Source: Candidatus Bathyarchaeota archaeon (GTDB lineage Archaea; Thermoproteota; Bathyarchaeia; Bathyarchaeales; Bathycorpusculaceae). From it: DNA of 51,794 nucleotides. Location: positions 1 to 51,794 of the forward strand of contig JAGTQT010000006.1 in the NCBI GenBank assembly GCA_018396615.1, given 5' to 3'. Both the position numbers and the translations under genes were made by a program. Shown piece by piece: positions 15,555 to 24,036 of this stretch. Each line of letters starts with the position of its first letter. The first letter of the stretch is position 1. The notes beneath the pieces were generated by a model. The model saw only the letters and a list, made by a program, of their open reading frames with translations. It was not told where the DNA came from and searched no databases.

Positions 15555-16871
15555 ATGCCAACACCCCGAGAAGAATACGATCAGGTTTTCAACTTGCTAG
15601 AGCAGCATCACAAATGGTTCAAAGAAAGCATACCCCTTATAGCAAGTGAAAACATTCCAAGCCCGGCTGTACGCGAAACAATGGCCACAGACTTCGGAAA
15701 CCGTTACGCAGAGGGCTGGCCCGGCGAACGTGTCTACGCGGGTTGCCGCTTTATCGACAAAGTGGAGTTTAAATGTATTGAGCTTATGAAGAAACTTTAC
15801 GATGCCGAGTTCGTTGACGTTAGACCCATATCGGGAGTTGTAGCTAACCTAGCAGTCTACACCGCATTTACGGAGCCAAATGATATTCTAATGGCGCTTT
15901 CAATCCCATGCGGAGGGCACATAACTTCCGGCAAGAAAGAGCTCGGCGGCACAGCGGGCGCGGTTAAAGGACTGGTTGTCGAATATTTACCTTTAGACTA
16001 TAAAGAACTAAACATTGACGTTGACAAAACTAAGAAAAAAATACAGGAGCTTGCAGCTAAAGGCAAGCCGCCAAAGTTCGCTATGTTCGGCGCCAGCGTC
16101 TTTCCCTTTCCACACCCAGTAAGAGATTTAGCAGAAGCCTTTCACTCGGTTGGAGCAACTGTTGGCTATGACGCTGCCCATGTAGCAGGGCTAATCGCGG
16201 GCAAGCAGTTCCAAGACCCCCTTAGAGAAGGCGCCGATGTCGCCAGCCTAAGCACACATAAAACCTTCTTTGGTCCACAACACGGCAGCATCCTCTCGTG
16301 GGAGAAGCACGCGGAAAAACTGAAGAAGGCAACTTTTCCTGGAATGGTAAGCAATCACCACTTACATGCAGTTGCAGGTTTGACAGTTGCCTGCGCAGAA
16401 ATGCTGGAGTTTGGCAAAGAGTATGCAAGCCAAATTGTGAAGAACGCGAAGGCGCTTGCACAAGCGCTTTATGAAAGAGGTTTCGAGGTGCTTGCAGCGC
16501 ACAAAGGCTTCACCGAATCCCATGTGATCTTGATAGATATCACAAAGCATGGTGACGGCGGCACAATCGAAGAAACCTTGGAAAAGGCGAACATCATAAT
16601 CAACAGGAACCTTCTTCCTTGGGACATTAAAGAAGGAAGACATTTCATGCATCCAGGCGGTATCAGGATGGGTGTTTCTGAGGTAACACGGCTTGGGATG
16701 AAAGAGTCAGAGATGAAAGAGATAGCAGAATTTGTAAAGCGTGTAATAATTGATGCCGCTCCGCTGGACAAGGTTGCTGCCGACGTAGCTGAGTTTAGAA
16801 AAGGCTACCAGAAAGTACATTACTGTTTTGAAAATGCGACAGAAGCTTACAAGTACGTTAGAATACGCTAA
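15555..16871 (+). CDS. glyA: Serine hydroxymethyltransferase
   Basis: 438 aa. It interconverts serine and glycine using a tetrahydrofolate or tetrahydromethanopterin-type C1 carrier. Intact family motifs: IPLIASENIPSPAVRE near 25-40, YAEGWPGERVYAG, PCGGHITSGKKELGG near 119-133, YDAAHVAGLIAG (the PLP-contacting D and H), STHKTFFGPQHGS with the Schiff-base lysine near 236, and GGIRMGVSEVTRLGM with the carboxylate-binding arginine. A segment IINRNLLPWDIKEGRHFMHPGG precedes the last motif. It is the complete enzyme; compare the shorter paralogue at 48588-49772. A TATA-like TTTTTATTAATC lies about 40 bases ahead. Confidence 0.95.
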   Translation: MPTPREEYDQVFNLLEQHHKWFKESIPLIASENIPSPAVRETMATDFGNRYAEGWPGERVYAGCRFIDKVEFKCIELMKKLYDAEFVDVRPISGVVANLAVYTAFTEPNDILMALSIPCGGHITSGKKELGGTAGAVKGLVVEYLPLDYKELNIDVDKTKKKIQELAAKGKPPKFAMFGASVFPFPHPVRDLAEAFHSVGATVGYDAAHVAGLIAGKQFQDPLREGADVASLSTHKTFFGPQHGSILSWEKHAEKLKKATFPGMVSNHHLHAVAGLTVACAEMLEFGKEYASQIVKNAKALAQALYERGFEVLAAHKGFTESHVILIDITKHGDGGTIEETLEKANIIINRNLLPWDIKEGRHFMHPGGIRMGVSEVTRLGMKESEMKEIAEFVKRVIIDAAPLDKVAADVAEFRKGYQKVHYCFENATEAYKYVRIR

Positions 16872-16951
16872 AATAGTATCCAGAGGGCATTTCAAGAGAC
16901 CTCTAACATTACAGAGTAGCATAAAGAATCAATGTTTAGGACGCGAGAAAA

Positions 16952-17245
16952 ATGCACATACGCGAATATCAAAAATTGATGCACCAGCTATATTTCCATA
17001 AGGATTCAAAACGTGGCGCCAAAGGAACTTTCGACAGGCTTGTTGACGAAGTGGCGGAGCTAGGCGAAGCTCTTGCAGGTCAGGATAAGGAGACGCTTGA
17101 GAAAGAGTTTGCTGATGCCCTAGCATGGTTGGCTTCTCTTGCAAATGTTGCAGACGTGGATTTAGAGAAGGCTGCGATAGACAAGTATAATGGAAAATGC
17201 CCGAAATGCGGAAACTCGCCTTGCAAGTGCCCTTTTCTAGTTTGA
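16952..17245 (+). CDS. MazG-like nucleotide pyrophosphohydrolase with a zinc-binding tail
   Basis: 97 aa. The MazG helical core shows the Mg-binding pattern: FDRLVDEVAELGEAL (E-x-x-E) near 26-40, then EKEFADALAWLASLANVADVDLEKA (E-x-x-D) near 50-75. Such enzymes hydrolyse (d)NTPs to monophosphates and pyrophosphate for nucleotide-pool cleaning. The C-terminus CPKCGNSPCKCPF adds four cysteines that would bind zinc; this tail is not part of the bare MazG fold. Its end overlaps the convergent winged-helix gene by nine bases. The function as a pool sanitiser is inferred from the family. Confidence 0.82.
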   Translation: MHIREYQKLMHQLYFHKDSKRGAKGTFDRLVDEVAELGEALAGQDKETLEKEFADALAWLASLANVADVDLEKAAIDKYNGKCPKCGNSPCKCPFLV

Positions 17246-17518
17246 TGCAACCAAGCGTTTCTGCCCGATCCCTGTAGTTTTCCATGTAAAAGGTTTAATG
17301 CCTCTGCGTTCTACTATGCCCTCCGCGCCCAAAAGCCTCAAATGATGCATTACCACATTGTAATGCGCGCTGGCCTCTTTAGCGAGAGATTTCACATCCA
17401 TTGGATGCTTGTCTAAAATATTCAGTATCTTAGTTCTAGTGTCTAACCCTCGTTTTATGTTTCTAATGCTGGATAAGTAGGCGTTTGGATGGTATGCTTG
17501 TTTGGTCATACTTATCAT
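17237..17518 (-). CDS. Winged helix-turn-helix transcriptional regulator, ArsR-like
   Basis: About 93 aa. TRTKILNILDKHPMDVKSLAKEASAHYNVVMHHLRLLGAEGIVERRG is a winged-helix DNA-binding domain of the ArsR type: helix with I-L-x-I-L, turn, recognition helix YNVVMHHLRLLG and the wing. No metal-binding cysteine cluster is visible, so it is not a metal sensor of the SmtB kind. Starts are uncertain: ATG at 17518 or 17509, or a TTG at 17539. It overlaps the 3' end of the mazG gene. Target unknown. Confidence 0.75.
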   Translation of the reverse strand: MISMTKQAYHPNAYLSSIRNIKRGLDTRTKILNILDKHPMDVKSLAKEASAHYNVVMHHLRLLGAEGIVERRGIKPFTWKTTGIGQKRLVASN

Positions 17519-17556
17519 ACGAAACTTAGGCGGTTCCAAATAGAAAAGTCTTGTTT

Positions 17557-20500
17557 CTAGGCAAAATCAGTTAAGCAGATCTGTCTAGGTTTATTGCCAT
17601 CAAAAAGCGTGTTGATTTCCTCTTTCAGTAGCTTAATTCTCTGCGCATAGTAGGATGGAAGACCATATTTCTCAACCAAGTGCTGTGCGGCTTCAATGTA
17701 TTTTTCGATGCCGCCACGGTACACAGTTAAAGACAGTTGCCCCCCACAGATGGAGCATTTACCTCGAAGAGGCACACGTCTAAAGTGCTTGTTGCAAGAC
17801 TTACATCGGAAGCCTTGAGTTGAAAACGCACGCAGATTGCCAGCGATGTCGCGCATAAAATGTGTCGTTAAAACCTTCAATGCCACGGTTCTAGCATCCA
17901 CCGCATCGATTTTTTCAGCAAGCTCAAGCTGGCTATTCAGCTTCTCAATCATTGCTTTAAATTTCTTGTAAGAGCTTTCGGCGTTACCAACGTTCACATT
18001 TGACACAGGAATCGTGAAGTTGAAGCCTTCGAACTGTGCCTCGGTGCCAAGTCGGTAGCCAACAAGGTCGATAAGCCTGTTCACTTGTCTCGCGTCTGTC
18101 TGCTCCCATGTTTTTTCATAAAACTCAATTGGGTAAGTAGAGGAAACGTCAAAATCATGCGCTTGTCTCTGCACCTCTTTAGGATTAACCGTGGGAATTA
18201 GTAATAGCGGTGCATCCATGATCCCTCCAATCTGCGCAGGCAGATACTCTTTGGAGAAGTTGAGCAAGACATCCAGTGCAAGCATGACTGTATCCTCGTC
18301 TCCATCGCAGTCCCTTCGCTTTGCGGAGTGCCACATGGGGTGCGCATAGCAAACATTCAGGTTCGTGAAGCCTATAATGCGTCCCAAGATCCCTGCACAT
18401 GTATGAGGAGCTAAGCCTATTATCAAATGCCCAAGCGTTTCTTTTGCACTGCTAACTTTGAAGTAAGGCGGAAGACCATAAACCTTAACGAGGCATTCAT
18501 CAACAAAACAGGCTACGCGCATCAAATAGTCTGCACATTTAAAGGGCACTATTACATCTTGAAGCTTCAGTTCACACATCTGGTTCGCGTCTTCTAAAGG
18601 AGCCCCAAAGCAGTCGTGAGTGTAACCAAGTTCGTGGAGCTTCTCAACAGGGATACCAATTTCGAACGGCTTAAAATGAGTCAAAGGAGCATTTGTAACA
18701 TCAAAGCGAATTGTCCCATCCTTATACACTGACAGATCATGCCGTGCACGCAAGAGACCTTTTTCAATGGTTTCAGGTGTTCGCGTCTTGTTCGTCAGAG
18801 CTTTGACGCCTTTGAGGATTTTGGGTAGAGAAACGCCTAAAGCAGTGCACGCTGGCTCAAGATACTCTCTGATGTTTATGGATCGCTTTTGATAGTTGCA
18901 CGCGGGCGTTTTGCAAACTGGGCACTCATCTCCTTTCAAAACTTTGCCGCACCGCGGGCATGTCTTTTCGGCAATTGTCTCTGCGCCGCATGAGCCACAT
19001 TTAATTCTGGTAGTCAAAATATTGCAGACTGGGCATCTTCTTTTAACAAGATCCACGAAGATTGCGCCTTTCCTTGCGGCTTCGGCAAGATCCCTTTGTG
19101 ATCCGCCAGCTAGACCAACAGGGAAAAGGACATGAACAAGCGGTTTCATTTCACGTCTTTTGGCCTTCTCAGGCCTGCCCATCCGCGCACCAACAAGGGT
19201 CGGCGCCTTATCCCTAATCGTAACACCAGAAAGCATGCTAACAGCAGACAGCACGGATTCGGGAAAGGAGACATCACAAGGATTTGACACGCCAATACCT
19301 AGAGAAAACGCAAAGGCCGCTGCATCTTCTCCTTCAACAACAATTTTGTCCTCTATTATTTTGTGAGGCAGGCAAATCGCGTCTAAAGAAGCCTTAATAT
19401 CCGGAGCGAAGACTCCACTAATTTTAGTAACAAAGCCACCTTCACGCACAGTCTCTGCGCCAAGAAGCCATTTTCTCAGCTTTACAAGATCGTTAACTGA
19501 GGAAAGATTCGCCCAAAAATACAAGAAGCGGGGATGCAAGGGCAAATGTAGAGCAGAAGACAAGGAAACAGCTTCTTGGATCGTAGGCTTATTTGCAAAA
19601 GGATTGGCTAAAAGCTCTTCCAACCGCTTCAAAGGAACCTTTGCAGCATCAGCAGCCTTAGCAGCGTCTCCGCCAAAACTCCGTGCAATAACAACACGCA
19701 GATCTTCAGTCCACCATTCCTCAACATAACCAGAGGCCACAAGGCGCTTACTATTGTACAAAAAATCTCCAAAACTGACCAACATGTCGCCTAAAAACAG
19801 TATCTTTTTAATCTTTTCATGAATCTGTGCAAAGCTTCCAGCCTCCACGCGAACAACCGAACCGTCTTCAAGGCGAACCACAGGAGACTCAAGAGCATCC
19901 ACAGGCGCCACTATACCGCCTTTTCCAGGAAGCTCTAGACGCAGCTGTGTTCCGGCTGCAAGAAAACCTTGCAGAACAAGCATTGTTGCTGGGTGAAGAC
20001 CCACGGCTGACAGCCCCGTGTTACGCGCTCTACCATAGCGCAAACGGAAGCCGCCACGCCTTGAAGGAAAGGAGAAAATCGGCCGCCCCGCGATTACGTC
20101 GTCCATGAATCCGGCTGACTTCTTTTCTGACTTTTTGCTGAAGTCTTTAAGCCAATCCCACCCTTTTATTCGAAGCTTCTCGATAACGGCTAAAACCTTG
20201 GATGCTCTTCCCACTACACCGTCGTTGACGACTCTGAGGGCTCCGCCTCTTACCCTGTTAGTTTCTATGCGTGGCAGATTGCGGAAGGAAGACACCTCAT
20301 AAGGATCCGACTCCGTGCCCGTTACCTCAACTGGGAGCCAACTAAGCGCCTTCCTTAACTCGTCATCAGTGACATGATACTGAAACCGCCCAACAGCACG
20401 CTCATACAGCCTGATTTCTTCAATAAAACGCGAAATCTCATCTTCAGTGGGCTTATACCGATCGAGTCCCAGAAGCCGCCTAACAAAGTCTCCAACAACA

Positions 20501-20961
20501 AGTGTCAACGCTTGGTCGGTGCCACCTGCGGCGCGCATAGGCCCAGCAAAGTACACGGCAAGATACCGTGTCCGATCATTGTTTGCCTTAATCTTAACTT
20601 GTGCCACTCCCTGTAGAGGTGCAGCCGTTAAGCCTTCGGTAAGAATCGCAAGCGCGGTTCGGATAGCTTGGTCTGCCGCTTTCTCAGGTTCCATATGGCC
20701 AAACTTGCCATACACGATCTCTTCAGCAACCTTAAACGCCAGCTCTTCCCTAGAGATTCTTGTGCTTAGCTCTCTAATGCTTGCAGCAACTCCCGGAGGG
20801 CCAACAAGCCCTTCAACAAGATCTGCCAAGTCTTTTGCAAGCTTGCATTCGGTCGCAAGCGAGGGATCCAGCCCTTTAGTTCGAGCGTGCATGCTTATTT
20901 CGTACAGCTGGTTTAGACTGCGCTCGAGGCTTTCCAAGTATTGTCTGTACTTTTCACTCAT
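17557..20961 (-). CDS. polC: DNA polymerase D large subunit (DP2)
   Basis: 1134 aa from the ATG at 20961 (MSEKYRQYLESLERSLNQLY); a TTG at 21033 would add 24 residues. This is the catalytic subunit of the archaeal replicative polymerase PolD. The first zinc region lies at about 640-687 (CPVCNILTTRIKCGSCG...CPRCGKVLKGDECPVC). The active-site motif RRDCDGDEDTVMLALD near 884-899 contains the D-x-D pair. A second zinc ribbon CKSCNKHFR...CSICGG closes the chain near 1050-1074. No intein interrupts it, unlike many PolD genes. The partner DP1 is at 29400-30977, away from this gene. Confidence 0.97.
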   Translation of the reverse strand: MSEKYRQYLESLERSLNQLYEISMHARTKGLDPSLATECKLAKDLADLVEGLVGPPGVAASIRELSTRISREELAFKVAEEIVYGKFGHMEPEKAADQAIRTALAILTEGLTAAPLQGVAQVKIKANNDRTRYLAVYFAGPMRAAGGTDQALTLVVGDFVRRLLGLDRYKPTEDEISRFIEEIRLYERAVGRFQYHVTDDELRKALSWLPVEVTGTESDPYEVSSFRNLPRIETNRVRGGALRVVNDGVVGRASKVLAVIEKLRIKGWDWLKDFSKKSEKKSAGFMDDVIAGRPIFSFPSRRGGFRLRYGRARNTGLSAVGLHPATMLVLQGFLAAGTQLRLELPGKGGIVAPVDALESPVVRLEDGSVVRVEAGSFAQIHEKIKKILFLGDMLVSFGDFLYNSKRLVASGYVEEWWTEDLRVVIARSFGGDAAKAADAAKVPLKRLEELLANPFANKPTIQEAVSLSSALHLPLHPRFLYFWANLSSVNDLVKLRKWLLGAETVREGGFVTKISGVFAPDIKASLDAICLPHKIIEDKIVVEGEDAAAFAFSLGIGVSNPCDVSFPESVLSAVSMLSGVTIRDKAPTLVGARMGRPEKAKRREMKPLVHVLFPVGLAGGSQRDLAEAARKGAIFVDLVKRRCPVCNILTTRIKCGSCGAETIAEKTCPRCGKVLKGDECPVCKTPACNYQKRSINIREYLEPACTALGVSLPKILKGVKALTNKTRTPETIEKGLLRARHDLSVYKDGTIRFDVTNAPLTHFKPFEIGIPVEKLHELGYTHDCFGAPLEDANQMCELKLQDVIVPFKCADYLMRVACFVDECLVKVYGLPPYFKVSSAKETLGHLIIGLAPHTCAGILGRIIGFTNLNVCYAHPMWHSAKRRDCDGDEDTVMLALDVLLNFSKEYLPAQIGGIMDAPLLLIPTVNPKEVQRQAHDFDVSSTYPIEFYEKTWEQTDARQVNRLIDLVGYRLGTEAQFEGFNFTIPVSNVNVGNAESSYKKFKAMIEKLNSQLELAEKIDAVDARTVALKVLTTHFMRDIAGNLRAFSTQGFRCKSCNKHFRRVPLRGKCSICGGQLSLTVYRGGIEKYIEAAQHLVEKYGLPSYYAQRIKLLKEEINTLFDGNKPRQICLTDFA

Positions 20962-21143
20962 GGGACCGTTCAAGCAGAGCCTTTCCTTCGTCTTTTTGTG
21001 CACGAGAGTGCTTATTTCTGTTCTTTGAAACAAAAAAATAAAAGTTGATTCGGCAACAAAAAATGTTCCATACAGATTTCACATAGAAAAGGATACACAT
21101 TTCTACGTAGAAACGCAAAAGGAAAATTGTGCAGAGCCGCTTA

Positions 21144-21908
21144 CTAGCTTCTGAAACGTCGAATTCCCTGAATTATTTCAGAAACCTTCTGCCTAACGCC
21201 GGAGCTCTCAACAAGGTTGCCTGTAACAATTATGTCTGCTCCCGCAGAAGCCGCAGCCAGCGCTTGCTCTCTGGTTTTTATGCCGCCTCCAACAATAAGC
21301 GGAACATCAATATAATGTTTGACTGCCTGAATCATCTCGGGAGAGACAGGTTTCCTAGCGCCAGACCCTGCTTCAAGATATATAAAGCGCATCCCCAAAT
21401 ACTGCCCCGCCAAAGCATGTGCAGCCGCCAATTCAGGTTTGTCATGAGGTATGGGCACAGCTTTGCCAATAACTCCGACAGTTCCTCCTTCGCCAACAAT
21501 TACATATCCCAGCGGAAGCGGTTCTAGCCGGCATTTTTTGACAAGAGGAGCCCCTAACACCTGCGCGCCCATCAAGAAGTAGGGGTCAGCGGAATTCAGA
21601 AGAGACATAAACCATATCGCGTCAGCGTATCGGCTTATTCCAGTAACGTTGTTCGGAAACAGTATTACTGGGATCTTGACTGTGTGTTTAACCGCCTTTA
21701 TGACGCTGTCTAGGTGTTTCGGCGAGACAAATGTTGATCCACCAATCATTATGGCTGATGTCTCGCTACTCTTTGCTTTGCTGGCAATTCTGGAAGCTTG
21801 CGGTGGTGTCACCTCCTCAGGATCTATGAGTGTCATATGGATAGTCTTCTCAGCCGCAATCTTCTCAAGCAGATACTTCTCCACGCGTCCCATCACGACG
21901 TCTCTCAT
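21144..21908 (-). CDS. Geranylgeranylglyceryl phosphate synthase
   Basis: 254 aa TIM barrel. It joins a polyprenyl diphosphate to sn-glycerol-1-phosphate, the first ether step of archaeal membrane lipid synthesis. Motifs: IHMTLIDPEEVTPPQASRIA near 20-40, IMIGGSTFVSPKHLDSVIKAVK, IPVILFPNNVTGIS, FIYLEAGSGARKPVSPEMI near 177-195, and VPLIVGGGIKTREQA near 205. These are the phosphate and glycerol-phosphate binding loops. The ATG start lies three bases downstream of the Elf1 gene stop, so the two are co-transcribed. PolD large subunit follows after a 182-base gap on the same strand. Confidence 0.94.
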   Translation of the reverse strand: MRDVVMGRVEKYLLEKIAAEKTIHMTLIDPEEVTPPQASRIASKAKSSETSAIMIGGSTFVSPKHLDSVIKAVKHTVKIPVILFPNNVTGISRYADAIWFMSLLNSADPYFLMGAQVLGAPLVKKCRLEPLPLGYVIVGEGGTVGVIGKAVPIPHDKPELAAAHALAGQYLGMRFIYLEAGSGARKPVSPEMIQAVKHYIDVPLIVGGGIKTREQALAAASAGADIIVTGNLVESSGVRQKVSEIIQGIRRFRS

Positions 21909-21911
21909 TTC

Positions 21912-22175
21912 TCATTCGCTCCGTGTAGCAGGCGTTGAAGGCCTTGGGCTTCCATAAATCTTGTCAGTAAACATGCAGTAAACATCAATTTCGCCTTGAG
22001 CAGGCTTAACAGGAAACTCTGCCTTAACTCCACAACTGCCACATGCCACCGTGGCTTTGCCTTCGGAACGAGTGATTTCAACTCTAACGGTTTCCTTTCC
22101 GCATCTAGGGCAAGAGAAGAATTTAGGCAGATGCTTTTTGGGAATGCGAACGACTTTTCTCCTTCTTCTCCCCAT
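21912..22175 (-). CDS. Elf1-type transcription elongation factor (zinc ribbon)
   Basis: 87 aa. A basic head MGRRRRKVVRIPKKHLPK is followed by the zinc ribbon FSCPRCGKETVRVEIT...ATVACGSCGVKAEFPV (two CxxC pairs near 22-25 and 43-46) and IDVYCMFTDKIYG. This is the archaeal Elf1 pattern; the eukaryotic protein binds RNA polymerase II. It is the first gene of the pair with GGGPS. The promoter carries CCTTTTTAAGGG about 55 bases upstream of the ATG. Confidence 0.88.
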   Translation of the reverse strand: MGRRRRKVVRIPKKHLPKFFSCPRCGKETVRVEITRSEGKATVACGSCGVKAEFPVKPAQGEIDVYCMFTDKIYGSPRPSTPATRSE

Positions 22176-22338
22176 TGTTCAATTCCATCCATAATGGAGC
22201 TAGTCTTCAATATTTACATTTACCCTTAAAAAGGTTCATATCAAAAACGCCACGCTATGAAGCCTATGAGTGCTTACGTTTTCTCTTGGATTGATGCTTA
22301 AATACTTGGAAAGAACCCTAAACCGTGAGGCAACATCC

Positions 22339-23178
22339 ATGAAGCTAACGGAAGCCGTTCTGGACATAAATTGGGCTGAGGTTGCCGAGAAAATAAAAGG
22401 TTTCATCAAGGATTACGCAAAAAAGGCAGGCGCAAAAGGATTAATTGTCTCATTATCGGGAGGCGTTGACAGCTGCACTGTGGCAGCACTTTCTTCGCTG
22501 GCCGTTGGCGGAAAGAACGTTTTGGGGCTCATGCTTCCCGAGAAAGAAACATGGGATGAAACAGACATCAAACATTCCAAGCTCGTTGCCAAAAAATTCT
22601 TCCTAGAAATTCAGCAGTGTGATATCACGCCGACACTAGAAGCACTATACCGTTCAATACCTGTGTTTGACCCCGCAGAAAAAGTCTGCAAAGGAAACCT
22701 AAAAGCGCGGACACGGATGATCTACGTTTACTATTACGCGAACAAACTTGGCAGAATAGTCTGCGGTAGCTCAGACAAGTCTGAAACAATGCTAGGCTAC
22801 TTCACAAAATGGGGAGACATCGCCGCAGACATATCACCAATAATGGATCTCTACAAAACCCAAGTAAGAAAACTTGCCCGCTACATCGGAGTACCAGAAC
22901 CAATCATTGCAAAACCCTCTTCGCCCGCACTGTGGCCTGGACAGACCGCTGAGAATGAGCTTGGCTTAAAATATGAACAGCTTGATCTAGTGCTCTATGG
23001 ACTTGAACATTTCATGGATACCGGCGATATAGCGGAACAGGTTGGCGTGGGTAAGACTGTTGTTGAAAAAATAAGGAACCGTTGGCTTTCAGCAGAACAT
23101 AAAAGGCGGGCATTGCTGACCACAAAACTTGAGTACCGTACAGTTGGAATGGATTTCAGACTTCCACGTAGTCAATAG
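22339..23178 (+). CDS. nadE: NAD(+) synthetase
   Basis: 279 aa from the ATG at 22339; the upstream in-frame starts lie within the promoter region (TATA-like GCTTAAATAC at about 22296). It has the N-type ATP pyrophosphatase loop SLSGGVDSCTVAALSS near 45-60, then KARTRMIYVYYYANKLGRIVCGSSDKSETMLGYFTKWGD, and the closing KPSSPALWPGQTAENELGL. It amidates nicotinate adenine dinucleotide. There is no fused glutaminase domain, so on its own it would use ammonia. A nitrilase-fold amidase follows after 24 bases and could supply it. The C-terminus LSAEHKRR is typical. Confidence 0.94.
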   Translation: MKLTEAVLDINWAEVAEKIKGFIKDYAKKAGAKGLIVSLSGGVDSCTVAALSSLAVGGKNVLGLMLPEKETWDETDIKHSKLVAKKFFLEIQQCDITPTLEALYRSIPVFDPAEKVCKGNLKARTRMIYVYYYANKLGRIVCGSSDKSETMLGYFTKWGDIAADISPIMDLYKTQVRKLARYIGVPEPIIAKPSSPALWPGQTAENELGLKYEQLDLVLYGLEHFMDTGDIAEQVGVGKTVVEKIRNRWLSAEHKRRALLTTKLEYRTVGMDFRLPRSQ

Positions 23179-23202
23179 AAAGAGACAAAGAGGAGATATG
23201 TG

Positions 23203-24033
23203 ATGCGAAAATTTAGGGTCGCTCTTGCACAAATCGAGTGCAAACAGGCAGATAAAGAAAGCAACCTAGAAAAAATCAGTAAAGTCACAATAAACGCGAA
23301 AAAGCAAGGAGCAAACCTTGTAATCTTTCCCGAACTTGCACTGACCGGTTACGTTGTTAAAGACGAAATCTACGAGCTAGCAGAGCATGTACCAGGACCA
23401 GCAACGAACTTCATAGCAAAACTGGCAAGGAAAACAGGCACACACATTGTGTTCGGAATGCCTGAGCTTGGAGAGAAGGCGCAAGCGACGCTGTACAACG
23501 CAGCGGTCTTGGTCAGCCCCTCAGGATTCGTCGGCAAATATCGTAAAATGTACCTTCCAACCCACAGCATTTTTGAAGAAAAGAGATACTTTCGCCCAGG
23601 CTACCACCCAGCCACGTTAAAAACAGAAATTGGGCACCTTGGTTTAATAATTTGCTATGACCTTTTCTTTCCCGAAGTAAGTCGACTAACACGCCTAGGC
23701 GGTGCTCAGTTAATAATCTGCATCTCTGCCTCACCCGCAGTGCGTAGAACATTCTTTGAAACTCTAATTGCGGCAAGAGCAATAGAAAACTCGGCATTTA
23801 TGGCATATGTAAACCTAGCAGGCATAGAAGATGGCTTACAATTTTGGGGAGGCAGCAGGCTTGTAGGCCCCCAAGGTAAGATTCTTGCACAGGCAGAGTA
23901 CGACAAAGAAGACACTGTTATCGGCGAAGTCGATTATGCAGACTTGAAGCCTATTGAGGCTTTTGTGCCCACGCTAAGAGACTTACGCCCAGAGCTGTTT
24001 GAAAAACTAAAGGAAGCTGCAGAAACTTTCTAG
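23203..24033 (+). CDS. Carbon-nitrogen hydrolase (nitrilase superfamily amidase)
   Basis: 276 aa from the ATG at 23203 with GAGGAGAT ahead. The catalytic triad residues are in place: glutamate in LVIFPELALTGY near 47, lysine in YRKMYLPTHS near 113, cysteine in LGLIICYDLFFPEVSRL near 147. It breaks an amide or nitrile bond. Substrate is not fixed by sequence; omega-amidase, N-carbamoylputrescine amidase and glutaminase relatives all share this fold. The gene follows nadE by 24 bases on the same strand and ends three bases before the convergent aminotransferase stop. The pairing suggests it may release ammonia for NadE. Confidence 0.88.
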   Translation: MRKFRVALAQIECKQADKESNLEKISKVTINAKKQGANLVIFPELALTGYVVKDEIYELAEHVPGPATNFIAKLARKTGTHIVFGMPELGEKAQATLYNAAVLVSPSGFVGKYRKMYLPTHSIFEEKRYFRPGYHPATLKTEIGHLGLIICYDLFFPEVSRLTRLGGAQLIICISASPAVRRTFFETLIAARAIENSAFMAYVNLAGIEDGLQFWGGSRLVGPQGKILAQAEYDKEDTVIGEVDYADLKPIEAFVPTLRDLRPELFEKLKEAAETF

Positions 24034-24036
24034 CAT

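Noticed and set aside
17557..20961. Intein or insertion in the PolD large subunit
   Set aside because: Length and motif order match an uninterrupted protein; the active-site motif is continuous.
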